NCBI RefSeq assembly: GCF_937123705.1
Contig: NZ_CAKZKO010000200.1
Span: 1 to 64,000 of the forward strand
Direction: 5' to 3'
DNA length: 64,000 nucleotides
From: an uncultured Paraglaciecola sp.
GTDB taxonomy: Bacteria > Pseudomonadota > Gammaproteobacteria > Enterobacterales > Alteromonadaceae
In this document: in pieces, positions 51,578 to 61,307 of the stretch
Layout of the letters: every line of letters begins with the position of its first letter
Position numbering within the stretch: the first letter of the stretch is position 1
The notes under the pieces: generated by a model
Seen by the model: only the letters and a program-made list of their open reading frames with translations
Told to the model about the DNA's origin: nothing
Databases searched by the model: none
Translations under genes and position numbers: made by a program

Positions 51578-52294
51578 ATGATTTATTTTAAAAAACTCAA
51601 TAAAATTCAAGCTATTAGCTTCGATTTAGATGACACCCTATATGAAAACACCAGCGTGATCATTAAGGCAGAACGCTCTTTAACTGAATTAATGCACCAC
51701 CAATACCCAGCTACCAAACGGCTAGACAAAAATTTTTGGCGCAAGCAACAAAAAGTCATAATTTTGGAAAATCCATTGCTAAAAAATGACATGGGCGAGT
51801 TACGTAGACGATCACTTGAATCAGGCTTTATACAACTAGGATTGTCGGGTACCGAGCTACATGCTGCAACTACACAGTGTTTCGAGCATTTTTATTTTCA
51901 GAGAAGTAACTTCAAACTAAACAGAAACATATATTCTTTACTAAAAGCTCTCTCGACTAAGCTACCACTTGTGGCGATTACCAATGGCAATGTTGACCTA
52001 AAGCAAATTGGATTACAGTCCTATTTTAGTGCTAGTTTTAAATCGAGTGTGAGGATGCCCATGAAACCTCACAAAGCCATGTTTGATGCAGCCCAAGCCT
52101 ATCTCGATATGCCCCATAAAAATATCTTACACGTTGGAGATAATCTACCAAAAGATATTTTAGGTGCCCTTAAAGCCGGCTTTCAAACGGCTTGGTACGC
52201 TGAAGATAGAGCCATGAATATACGCCATGAAACCGCCCAAGTATTACCTCATGTCCAACTAAGTAACTTATCTCAGTTGTTAGAGATCATTTAA
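51578..52294 (+). CDS. yigB: HAD-family hydrolase (YigB-like)
   Basis: ISFDLDDTLYENTSV, VAITNGNVD, HVGDNLPKDILGALKAG. Confidence 0.9.
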   Translation: MIYFKKLNKIQAISFDLDDTLYENTSVIIKAERSLTELMHHQYPATKRLDKNFWRKQQKVIILENPLLKNDMGELRRRSLESGFIQLGLSGTELHAATTQCFEHFYFQRSNFKLNRNIYSLLKALSTKLPLVAITNGNVDLKQIGLQSYFSASFKSSVRMPMKPHKAMFDAAQAYLDMPHKNILHVGDNLPKDILGALKAGFQTAWYAEDRAMNIRHETAQVLPHVQLSNLSQLLEII

Positions 52295-52310
52295 AATATC
52301 ACTTAGATCA

Positions 52311-52326
52311 GTGTATTTAAATACAG
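52311..52326. promoter_or_regulatory. Putative LexA (SOS) box upstream of uvrD
   Basis: GTGTATTTAAATACAG compared with CTGT-N8-ACAG; one mismatch in the conserved ends. Confidence 0.65.
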
Positions 52327-52375
52327 TGTTACTGATATACTGGCGCTCTATTTTTCTTATGTATTTTTTTGTGTA

Positions 52376-54544
52376 ATGGACGTATCTCGACTTCTCGATC
52401 AGTTAAACGACAATCAACGTGACGCAGTGGCAGCGCCTGCATCTGACATGCTTATTTTGGCCGGTGCTGGCAGTGGTAAAACCCGAGTATTGGTGCATCG
52501 CATTGCATGGTTAATGGAAGTAGAGGGTATCGCCCCTTACGGCATTTTGGCGGTGACTTTTACCAATAAAGCCGCCAAAGAAATGCGAGGTCGCATTGAA
52601 CAATTACAGGGCAGCGCCCTGAACAATATGTGGATTGGTACTTTTCATGGTATCGCCCATCGTTTGCTGCGTACTCACCATGCTGAGGTGAACCTCCCAG
52701 AAAATTTCACTATTTTAGACTCGGATGATCAGTACCGATTAATTAGACGGGTACTAAAAAGCCTTAATCTTGACGAAAAACACTGGGCGCCAAAGCATGT
52801 ACAGTGGTACATCAATGGCAACAAAGACGAGGGATTACGTCCACAACACATCGAAACTTACGGCGATGCAACCCAACAAAAAATGCGTGAAATTTACCAA
52901 ACCTACCAACAAACTTGTGATCGGGCAGGTTTAGTCGATTTTGCCGAATTATTGCTCAGAGCCCATGAGCTTTGGTTAAACAACCCAAGCGTGCTACAGC
53001 ACTACCAAAAACGTTTTCGAGCAATACTGGTAGACGAATTTCAAGACACCAATAACATTCAATATGCATGGTTACGGCTACTTGCTGCTCCTAGCAACAA
53101 CATGATTATTGTGGGCGACGATGATCAATCTATTTACGGTTGGCGTGGTGCCAACGTCGAAAATATTCAACATTTCTTGCGAGATTTTAAAGGCGCAAAA
53201 ACCATCCGCTTAGAGCAAAACTACCGTTCTACAGGCAATATATTAAAAGCGGCAAATGCCGTAATCGATAATAACCAAGGACGTCTAGGTAAAGAGTTAT
53301 GGACCGAAGGTAGCCCCGGCGAACTTATTTCTTTGTATGCAGGCTTTAATGACTTAGATGAAGCCCGTTTTAATATTTCACAAATAAAGCAATGGCGAGA
53401 TAACGGCAACGCCTTATCTGACTGCGCAATTTTATATCGCAATAATGCCCAATCACGGGTGCTTGAAGAAGCATTACTGCAAGAGTCCATTGCCTATCGA
53501 ATCTATGGTGGTTTACGATTCTTCGAGCGCCAGGAAATTCGTGATGCTTTAGGTTACTTGCGTCTGATAAATCAAACCATTGATGACGCGGCATTCGAGC
53601 GTATCGTCAACACTCCCACCCGTGGACTAGGGGATAAAACCTTAGGGCAAATTCGCGACCTTGCTCGAGATGCAGAGTTGTCGATGTGGGATGCTAGTAT
53701 GCGCATATTGGCAGAAAATCGTTTAACAGGCCGCGCCTCTAATGCACTTACCGCCTTTACTAAACTTATCTCTCAACTTACCCAAGACATAACAGAGCTG
53801 CCATTAGATCAACAAGCCGATCACGTGATTAAACACTCCGGACTTTTTGCCATGTATAAGGCAGAGAAGGGCGAAAAGGCTCAGGCAAGAATTGAAAACT
53901 TAGAAGAACTAGTCACCGCTTGTAAACAATTTGTGGTGCCTGAAGAAGCAGATAATATGACGCCTATGTCGGCGTTTTTAGCTCACGCATCTCTAGAAGC
54001 TGGCGATAACCAAGCTGATAGCCATCAAGATGCAGTACAAATGATGACTATCCACACCGCGAAAGGCTTAGAGTTTCCTTTGGTATTTTTAACTGGCGTA
54101 GAAGAAGGCATGTTCCCAAGTCAGATGAGTAACGAAGAGCCGGGTAAAATCGAAGAAGAGCGGCGCCTTTGTTATGTTGGCATGACCCGAGCCATGGAAA
54201 AGTTGTATATCACTTACGCCGAGAATAGAAGGGTTTACGGTCAAGAGAAATATCACACCCCCTCAAGGTTTATAAAGGAAATTCCAACTGAATGTATCGA
54301 AGAAGTACGATTACGCACCACAATATCTCGCCCTGTTCAAAATCGTTTTACCCCAGTTACAGGACACACCGCGTTTGAGTCAACCGGTTTTCAACTTGGT
54401 GAACGCGTATCTCACCCTAAGTTTGCAGAAGGCACAGTATTAAACTATGAAGGTAGCGGTGAACATGCCAGAGTCCAAATTAACTTCGATGAATTTGGCA
54501 GTAAATGGTTGGTTTTATCTTTTGCAAAATTATCAAAAATCTAA
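52376..54544 (+). CDS. uvrD: DNA helicase II
   Basis: LAGAGSGKTRVLVHRIAWL, VGDDDQSIYGWRGA, MTIHTAKGLEFPLVFLTGVEEG. Confidence 0.97.
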   Translation: MDVSRLLDQLNDNQRDAVAAPASDMLILAGAGSGKTRVLVHRIAWLMEVEGIAPYGILAVTFTNKAAKEMRGRIEQLQGSALNNMWIGTFHGIAHRLLRTHHAEVNLPENFTILDSDDQYRLIRRVLKSLNLDEKHWAPKHVQWYINGNKDEGLRPQHIETYGDATQQKMREIYQTYQQTCDRAGLVDFAELLLRAHELWLNNPSVLQHYQKRFRAILVDEFQDTNNIQYAWLRLLAAPSNNMIIVGDDDQSIYGWRGANVENIQHFLRDFKGAKTIRLEQNYRSTGNILKAANAVIDNNQGRLGKELWTEGSPGELISLYAGFNDLDEARFNISQIKQWRDNGNALSDCAILYRNNAQSRVLEEALLQESIAYRIYGGLRFFERQEIRDALGYLRLINQTIDDAAFERIVNTPTRGLGDKTLGQIRDLARDAELSMWDASMRILAENRLTGRASNALTAFTKLISQLTQDITELPLDQQADHVIKHSGLFAMYKAEKGEKAQARIENLEELVTACKQFVVPEEADNMTPMSAFLAHASLEAGDNQADSHQDAVQMMTIHTAKGLEFPLVFLTGVEEGMFPSQMSNEEPGKIEEERRLCYVGMTRAMEKLYITYAENRRVYGQEKYHTPSRFIKEIPTECIEEVRLRTTISRPVQNRFTPVTGHTAFESTGFQLGERVSHPKFAEGTVLNYEGSGEHARVQINFDEFGSKWLVLSFAKLSKI

Positions 54545-54611
54545 TTTCCCAGAGCTAGATAAAATTTTGTGTGATAGATTAAATTTTTACCTCTAGAACT
54601 TATACCTATCC

Positions 54612-55850
54612 ATGCAACGCAAAGTGCTAATAATTGACTACGATAAGAGCAGTATGGATCTGATGCGCCGTCTTATTACTAAGGCCAAGTTACGTCCAAT
54701 TTGTACCACAAGCTTAGTAGAAGCCAAGCATGTTTTTTCAAGCTCAGCACCAGAAGAGTATCTCTGTGCTGTAGTAGATTTTGACTTACCCGATGCGAAA
54801 AACGGTGAAGCCATCGACTTTGCCATAGCCTCTTTTTTACCCACTATTGTGGTCACCGCCAAGGATGACGAATCAACCAGAACTACTATTCTTGAAAAAA
54901 GGGTAGTGGACTATATCCCCAAAGAGAATACTCAGGTTTATGACTATCTCACCCGTCTATTACATAGATTAGGTAAAAATAAAAAAATTGGTGTGTTGGT
55001 GGTAGATAACGTCAGAGTTAGCAGGCAAACCATGACCGCGCTGCTCAGACGTCAAAACTTTATCACCTTTGAAGCCATGGACACTAAGCAAAGTATTGAT
55101 ATCTTACGTAGTCATTCAAATATAAGATTGGTCATAGTGGATGAAAATATATCTGGTATCACGGGTATTCAACTGGTTTCTGAACTGCGTAAAACCTATG
55201 GAAAAGAAGATCTAGCAATCATTGGTATACCATCAAACGCTACTAGCGGTTTGTCAGCACGATTTATTAAAAGTGGGGCTAACGACTATTTACATCGCCC
55301 CTACTGCCACGAAGAGTTTTTCTGCCGTATTATGCAGAATGTCGAACGCTTAGAAAATATTGAAACCATAAGGCGCGTCGCCAATTCAGATTATTTAACG
55401 GGTCTACCAAATAGGCGGCATTTTTTCACCTGTGTCACTGCGGTTCAAAAAGTCACACCTAAATCACAGAGTTTAGCGATCATTGATATCGACCATTTCA
55501 AGAATATTAACGATACCTATGGTCATGATTGTGGTGATTACACTTTAAAAGAGCTGGCAAAATTGGTTGCAGAGTTTTTTGAAGATCACATAGCTGCACG
55601 TTTTGGTGGTGAAGAATTTTGTGTGTACTTTTCAAATATGGTCGCGGCAGAAGTCATGCACATCATGGAAGACTTTCGCCAAGCAATTGGCAATAAGGTC
55701 CTGACCTTTGAAAAACAAAGTATCTCGTGCACTGTTAGCATAGGGCTTACCCACAAAAGTAAGGGCGGCATTAACGCTATGATTCGTCTGGCAGACGAAC
55801 ATTTGTATAGCGCCAAAAATTCAGGTAGAAATCAAGTGGTTACAGATTAG
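54612..55850 (+). CDS. Dual-receiver response regulator diguanylate cyclase
   Basis: Two REC-like domains followed by GGDEF domain with GGEEF. Confidence 0.9.
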   Translation: MQRKVLIIDYDKSSMDLMRRLITKAKLRPICTTSLVEAKHVFSSSAPEEYLCAVVDFDLPDAKNGEAIDFAIASFLPTIVVTAKDDESTRTTILEKRVVDYIPKENTQVYDYLTRLLHRLGKNKKIGVLVVDNVRVSRQTMTALLRRQNFITFEAMDTKQSIDILRSHSNIRLVIVDENISGITGIQLVSELRKTYGKEDLAIIGIPSNATSGLSARFIKSGANDYLHRPYCHEEFFCRIMQNVERLENIETIRRVANSDYLTGLPNRRHFFTCVTAVQKVTPKSQSLAIIDIDHFKNINDTYGHDCGDYTLKELAKLVAEFFEDHIAARFGGEEFCVYFSNMVAAEVMHIMEDFRQAIGNKVLTFEKQSISCTVSIGLTHKSKGGINAMIRLADEHLYSAKNSGRNQVVTD

Positions 55851-55867
55851 TCCTACAGTAAAAACAC

Positions 55868-56767
55868 TTATTCTTGAATAATTGACTTAGACTTTCTATA
55901 CACTCTAACCGAATCATACACATAAATAAGTAGCCCACACCACACACACGCAAATGTAACTACTCGCATTATATCTAGCGGCTCTTCGTAATGCAGTACC
56001 GCCAATAGAAACATCAGGCTCGGCCCAATATATTGGAAAAAACCTAAGGTAGTAAAACGAATACGCCTAGCTGCAGCCGTAAAGCATAATAGAGGAGCGG
56101 TAGTCACTACACCTGCCAGAAATAAGGTGATATTTAGTTCGATTCCATTTACCAACATATTACCGCTAGATGTATCCATTACCCACCAATACAACAGTGC
56201 AAAAGGCAACATAATACAACTTTCAATTAATAATCCTGGCATAGACTCGACTGTTACTTTTTTACGCAATAAACCATATACGCTGAAGGTTACGGCTAAA
56301 ACTAAAGCAACCCATGGTATTTGAGCATAAGAAAAAATCAGTAACGACACGCCGACTAACGCCACAAAAACAGCGAGTAACTGCAGCCTTGATAGGCGTT
56401 CTTGTAAAAACAACCGCGCTAACAATACGTTAAACAGAGGATTGATAAAATATCCCAAACTAGCATCGAGCAACTTATTGTTATTCACTGCCCAGATAAA
56501 TACCAGCCAGTTTACTGCCAGCAACAAGCCGCTTACAGCTAGGGTCTTAAGTACTTTTGGATCGCCGATTGCAGTACGCACTTGGCTAAATTTTTTACGG
56601 GCAAGCAGCAATATACACAACACCAAGACTGACCACACAATGCGGTGCATCACAATTTCCAAGGCAGGTACTTGAGTCAATAACTTAAAATAAGTGGGGG
56701 CAATACCCCACATTGTATAAGCAGCTACGGCAAAAATAACCCCAGCTTTTACAGATTTATCGCTCAA
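55868..56767 (-). CDS. rarD: EamA family transporter RarD
   Basis: GVIFAVAAYTMWGIAPTYFKLL, NWLVFIWAVNNNKLLDASLGYFINPL. Confidence 0.94.
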   Translation of the reverse strand: MSDKSVKAGVIFAVAAYTMWGIAPTYFKLLTQVPALEIVMHRIVWSVLVLCILLLARKKFSQVRTAIGDPKVLKTLAVSGLLLAVNWLVFIWAVNNNKLLDASLGYFINPLFNVLLARLFLQERLSRLQLLAVFVALVGVSLLIFSYAQIPWVALVLAVTFSVYGLLRKKVTVESMPGLLIESCIMLPFALLYWWVMDTSSGNMLVNGIELNITLFLAGVVTTAPLLCFTAAARRIRFTTLGFFQYIGPSLMFLLAVLHYEEPLDIMRVVTFACVWCGLLIYVYDSVRVYRKSKSIIQE

Positions 56768-56830
56768 TTAGTTGACCTAGTTTAACTTGCATTTAATATT
56801 GCGCAGGAGTGTGGGGTAAGTTGAATAAAA

Positions 56831-58021
56831 ATGCAAAAATATCTTAGAACTGTCCATTTTTTGAAGCAATGTTGGGAAGTGTTTTGGCGATTCTTAATTT
56901 TAGGTTGCATTAGTTTTGGTGGCCCGGGTGCCCACATTGGTTATTTCCAGCATACCTTTGTAGAAAAGCTCGCTTGGTTATCCTCCGATACTTACGCCAA
57001 AATTATTTCAATCAGTCAAATATTGCCAGGGCCTGGTTCCAGCCAAATGGGATTCGCAATAGGCTTGCATAAGGCAGGCTTAGCCGGAGGAATAGCGGCT
57101 TTTATTGGTTTTACTTTACCTTCATTTATCTTGATGTACTGGCTTGCCGTATCGTTAGATTTAGACAGGCCTGATAAGTGGCTATTATCACTCACCTATA
57201 GCTTAAAACTACTTGCCGTGGTTGTGGTGCTAGACGCCGCAATCAACATGTTTAGTAGTTTTTGCAAAACTCGTTTGACAGTTTTAATCATGCTACTAAG
57301 CGTGATGTTACTTGTATTGCACCCCTCGTTTATAACCCAAGCCTTAGTGTTATTTATAGCGATGCTAATTGGCATGGTCAGCAGTAGCAAAAGGCACAAG
57401 GATCAGGTCGCTCTAACTCGGGCATTTAAAAACCTAAATTGGCCACCTTTAGTGCTTTTCATCGGGGTGTTTATTGTCAGTATAGGATTAAGTCAACAGG
57501 ACTCTTTGGCTGGTTTATTTGCTATTTTCTATAAAAACGGCAGTTTGGTATTTGGTGGTGGTCATGTAGTGTTGCCACTGTTGCAAACAAGCATCGCCGA
57601 ATATCTTACACAGCAGCAGTTTCTATTTGGCTATGCGGCGGCTCAAGGCGTGCCGGGGCCCATGTTTACTATGGCAACTTTTATGGGAGCGCAGTGGTTT
57701 GACTCTGCACCGCTATGTGGTGCTATTTTGGCGACATTAGGCATTTTTTTACCAGGCTTTCTGCTCATTTTAGGTATTCATCATAGCTGGCAGTCTCTAA
57801 CCCTGCACCCTAAGTTTATCGGTGGTTCTACGGGGATAAATGCGGCTGTGGTAGGCCTATTAGTTGCTACACTCTATAACCCTGTTTTTGTGAGCGCCGT
57901 TCACAATTATTCTGACTTAGCCCTAGTCGTTGGCGGTTTTTTAGGGCTTAGATTACTCAAACTACCCATATTGGCATTGATGATGTTTTTTATTGTATTT
58001 GGCTTTTTATCGGGAAGCTGA
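56831..58021 (+). CDS. chrA: Chromate efflux transporter
   Basis: FLILGCISFGGPGAHIGYFQHTFV, SQILPGPGSSQMGFAIG, repeated in second half with FGGGHVVLPLL and AAQGVPGPMFTMATFMG. Confidence 0.93.
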   Translation: MQKYLRTVHFLKQCWEVFWRFLILGCISFGGPGAHIGYFQHTFVEKLAWLSSDTYAKIISISQILPGPGSSQMGFAIGLHKAGLAGGIAAFIGFTLPSFILMYWLAVSLDLDRPDKWLLSLTYSLKLLAVVVVLDAAINMFSSFCKTRLTVLIMLLSVMLLVLHPSFITQALVLFIAMLIGMVSSSKRHKDQVALTRAFKNLNWPPLVLFIGVFIVSIGLSQQDSLAGLFAIFYKNGSLVFGGGHVVLPLLQTSIAEYLTQQQFLFGYAAAQGVPGPMFTMATFMGAQWFDSAPLCGAILATLGIFLPGFLLILGIHHSWQSLTLHPKFIGGSTGINAAVVGLLVATLYNPVFVSAVHNYSDLALVVGGFLGLRLLKLPILALMMFFIVFGFLSGS

Positions 58022-58031
58022 GTGACTGTGA

Positions 58032-58955
58032 CTACACTTGAGGTGAATATTGATTGCGACCTGACTGTTTGGCCTTAAACAAATGGATATCGGCCTTTTC
58101 AATTAAATCGGTAGAACTGTGTACTTCATTTTTTTTACGAGTAGGGTTAAAGGCAGAAACCCCCACACTGACAGTAACCACTGAGTGCGAAGCTTGTGTA
58201 GCAGCTTGAATACTTCGACTTTGAACACTATTGAGCAATTCTTGCGCCACTTGCTGTGCACCTTCTAAATCAGTAAAAGGCAGCAGTAGTACAAACTCCT
58301 CACCACCATATCGAGCCGCGAAATCACACTCTCTCTTTTTACACGAGTCAATAATAGACGCAATAGTCTTTAAACAGGTATCGCCTTCTAAATGCCCAAA
58401 TTCATCATTAAATAATTTAAAGTGGTCAACATCAATGAGTAACGCTGCGATTGAATAGTGACCTCTAACCGCAGCATACCACTCCTTATTCAGCATAGTG
58501 TCTAACTGCATTCGATTTGCTAAACCAGTAAGTCCATCAGTGCAGGAAACCTCGGCAAGCTCTTTCTGCTGGGCGACCATTGCCATCAAGTTGGTGACAC
58601 GCGATAACAAAATACTAGGCCGAGTGCGCTTATCCACATAATCCACCGCTCCCATTGCTAGGCATTTCTCTTCTTCATCGGGGTGGGGGGTGTCGGCCAA
58701 AAATATCACAGGAATATGGGCTGTCAGTTGACTACCTTTAACAAAGGTACACAACTCTTGTCCGGAGATAATAGGGGTATTAACTACACTTAAAACTAAA
58801 TCAATATCTTTTTGGGCGATACTTTGCAATGCGGCTTTGCCATCTAGGGCAATTTCAATATTAAATAAATTATTAAAAAGGCCACTAAGTATGGAAATAC
58901 CAACAGTATCTTCGTCAACAATAAGCAAAGTGAGACTGTGATTAGAAACTGTCAT
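58032..58955 (-). CDS. Response regulator diguanylate cyclase with atypical receiver
   Basis: REC-like N-terminus lacking phosphoacceptor Asp; RYGGEEFVLLLPF. Confidence 0.9.
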   Translation of the reverse strand: MTVSNHSLTLLIVDEDTVGISILSGLFNNLFNIEIALDGKAALQSIAQKDIDLVLSVVNTPIISGQELCTFVKGSQLTAHIPVIFLADTPHPDEEEKCLAMGAVDYVDKRTRPSILLSRVTNLMAMVAQQKELAEVSCTDGLTGLANRMQLDTMLNKEWYAAVRGHYSIAALLIDVDHFKLFNDEFGHLEGDTCLKTIASIIDSCKKRECDFAARYGGEEFVLLLPFTDLEGAQQVAQELLNSVQSRSIQAATQASHSVVTVSVGVSAFNPTRKKNEVHSSTDLIEKADIHLFKAKQSGRNQYSPQV

Positions 58956-59392
58956 ATCATCCTTGTAGAATACGCAATTTAGCTACTTCCAAATTAGGAT
59001 TTCGTATCTGCAACCCTAACATAAACTTATTAGTTTAAATATCACCCAACACTAAAACACTATGCGGCCTTTTTTACGAGGAAAAACACGTATTTATTTT
59101 GCAGCTAAGTTATTAAATAATATACGCTCCTGTTCCTGTGGCTATATTTAGCTGGTTTGATTTCTACATGATCTGCATGCAAATGATTTATTCTAAAGCC
59201 TAATAACTGGTTAAAAGGCATCTTATTGTTAAAAAAATTAATAACGAAGGAGCGTCATTCTTTGGATGTCATTTAGGGTCTCTGACATAAATAATATGGA
59301 TGAGCAATGTGACTAATTTTTTTCTATTAGCAAGTGAAGCCCAAGGTAAAAACACGTAAACTTATGATTTATTCCATACCACCGAGCCACAG

Positions 59393-61213
59393 TTGTTAGA
59401 TCACCCTGCGCAAGCTTTGCAAGACGTTTCCCAAGCACAACATATTTTGAAGCATACCTTTGGGTATGATCATTTTCGTGATGGTCAGGCTCAGATTATT
59501 GAGCAGGTGATGCAGCAAAAAGATGTTTTGGTTCTGTTACCTACAGGTGGTGGAAAATCCCTGTGTTATCAAATTCCAGCCATGTTATTACCCGGCCTAA
59601 CTATCGTGGTTTCTCCGCTAATTTCGTTAATGAAAGACCAAGTGGATGCACTGCTCACTTACGGTGTTAGTGCCGCTTATATCAATTCGAATTTATCGCC
59701 CCAAGACATGTTTAACGTGTATAAAGGCATGCAAAATGAAAAATACAAACTCATTTATGTTGCCCCAGAACGACTGATGCAATTTGACTTTATTCAACGT
59801 CTGCAAGGACTAAATGTTAGTTTAATAGCGGTTGATGAAGCCCACTGCGTATCACATTGGGGCCACGACTTTAGGAAAGACTACCGGCTACTTGGGCAAT
59901 TAAAAGCCACATTTCCTTATATTCCCATTATGGGGCTAACCGCTACGGCTGATTTGGCGACCCGTGCAGATATTACTCAGCAGCTCAATTTACACCATCC
60001 TTTTATTTTTAAAGGTAGCTTCGACCGCCCCAATATTCGATACAACCAAGTCACCAAATACAAGGCCACAGACCAAACCATTGCCTTTGTTAAGCAGCAA
60101 GATGGCAGCGGTATTATTTATTGTAACAGCCGCAGAAAAGTTGACGATCTCAGCATTGCATTAGCCAAAAGTGGTGTGAACTGCGCTGGTTATCATGCGG
60201 GACTTGAAGGTGATATTCGCGACAATATTCAACGAGATTTTATTCAAGACAAAATTGATGTGATTGTCGCCACGGTTGCCTTTGGCATGGGAATAGACAA
60301 ATCTAATGTGCGTTTTGTGGTGCATTTTGACTTACCACGAAGCATTGAGTCCTATTACCAAGAAATTGGCCGAGCCGGTAGAGACGGCATGCCCTCCGAA
60401 GCTTTATTACTGTTTGACGAAAAAGACGCCGCGCGGATCCGGCAGTGGATATCAACCGGCGAAAACCAAGCAAGAATTAGTGTCGAATTACAAAAATTTG
60501 CAGCCATGGAGGCCTTTGGTGAGGCACAAACTTGCCGAAGACAAATATTACTCAACTATTTTGCCGAATATTCGGCTGGGCACTGTGGAAACTGTGATAT
60601 CTGCCTCGATCCGCCTAAGGCATTTGATGGCACAATAGATGCGCAAAAAGTATTGTCTTGTGTATTTCGACTCAAACAAGCTGTTGCTAGCCAATATGTG
60701 ATTGATGTCCTAAGAGGGAAACAATTAAAACGTATTTTAGAACAGCAGCATGAACAACTTTCTACTTACGCCATTGGCAAAGACAAATCCGATGCTTATT
60801 GGCATAACATTATTAACCAATTAATCCACCGTGGTTTTCTTCGGGTAGATATTAGCCAAAATGCCGTTTTAAAACTGACCGAAGAAGCAAGGCCCCTATT
60901 ACAACAAGCGCAAAAGTTACAGTTAGCCGTACCAAGGCTTAGTCTTGATTTAGGCACCAAATCGCAGCTTGCCGCACCCAATTATGATCGTGCTTTATTT
61001 GCTAAACTCAAACATTTACGCAAAATCATTGCACAACAAGATGATGTGCCACCTTTTGTTGTGTTTAGCGATGCAACACTAGCCGATATGGCAGATAAAT
61101 TTCCAGAATCTGAGTTTGAATTTTTAGATATTCATGGTGTGGGTCAAACTAAACTTGAACGCTATGGTGAGCGATTTATTGCTGCCGTTTCAAAGCATCT
61201 TAATCAATCATAG
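59393..61213 (+). CDS. recQ: ATP-dependent DNA helicase RecQ (second copy)
   Basis: LPTGGGKSLCYQIPA, DEAHCVSHWGHDFRKDY, CGNCDIC, HRDC; TTG start as tracked. Confidence 0.95.
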   Translation: MLDHPAQALQDVSQAQHILKHTFGYDHFRDGQAQIIEQVMQQKDVLVLLPTGGGKSLCYQIPAMLLPGLTIVVSPLISLMKDQVDALLTYGVSAAYINSNLSPQDMFNVYKGMQNEKYKLIYVAPERLMQFDFIQRLQGLNVSLIAVDEAHCVSHWGHDFRKDYRLLGQLKATFPYIPIMGLTATADLATRADITQQLNLHHPFIFKGSFDRPNIRYNQVTKYKATDQTIAFVKQQDGSGIIYCNSRRKVDDLSIALAKSGVNCAGYHAGLEGDIRDNIQRDFIQDKIDVIVATVAFGMGIDKSNVRFVVHFDLPRSIESYYQEIGRAGRDGMPSEALLLFDEKDAARIRQWISTGENQARISVELQKFAAMEAFGEAQTCRRQILLNYFAEYSAGHCGNCDICLDPPKAFDGTIDAQKVLSCVFRLKQAVASQYVIDVLRGKQLKRILEQQHEQLSTYAIGKDKSDAYWHNIINQLIHRGFLRVDISQNAVLKLTEEARPLLQQAQKLQLAVPRLSLDLGTKSQLAAPNYDRALFAKLKHLRKIIAQQDDVPPFVVFSDATLADMADKFPESEFEFLDIHGVGQTKLERYGERFIAAVSKHLNQS

Positions 61214-61307
61214 CAAGCGCTAATCTTGCTGAGATTTACCGCAAAAGGCTTACTTTTTTACAAGATTTAGCGCATACTAATCGGCCGTAATTGAGCTGAT
61301 AAAATCG

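Noticed and set aside
56831-58021. chrA as evidence of a resistance island
   Set aside because: Single chromate transporter between core-like genes, no adjacent mobile markers.
58956-59392. 437-bp AT-rich intergenic region upstream of the second recQ as a candidate ncRNA
   Set aside because: No convincing hairpin-plus-T-tract or conserved structure could be read; would need covariance or RNA-seq evidence.
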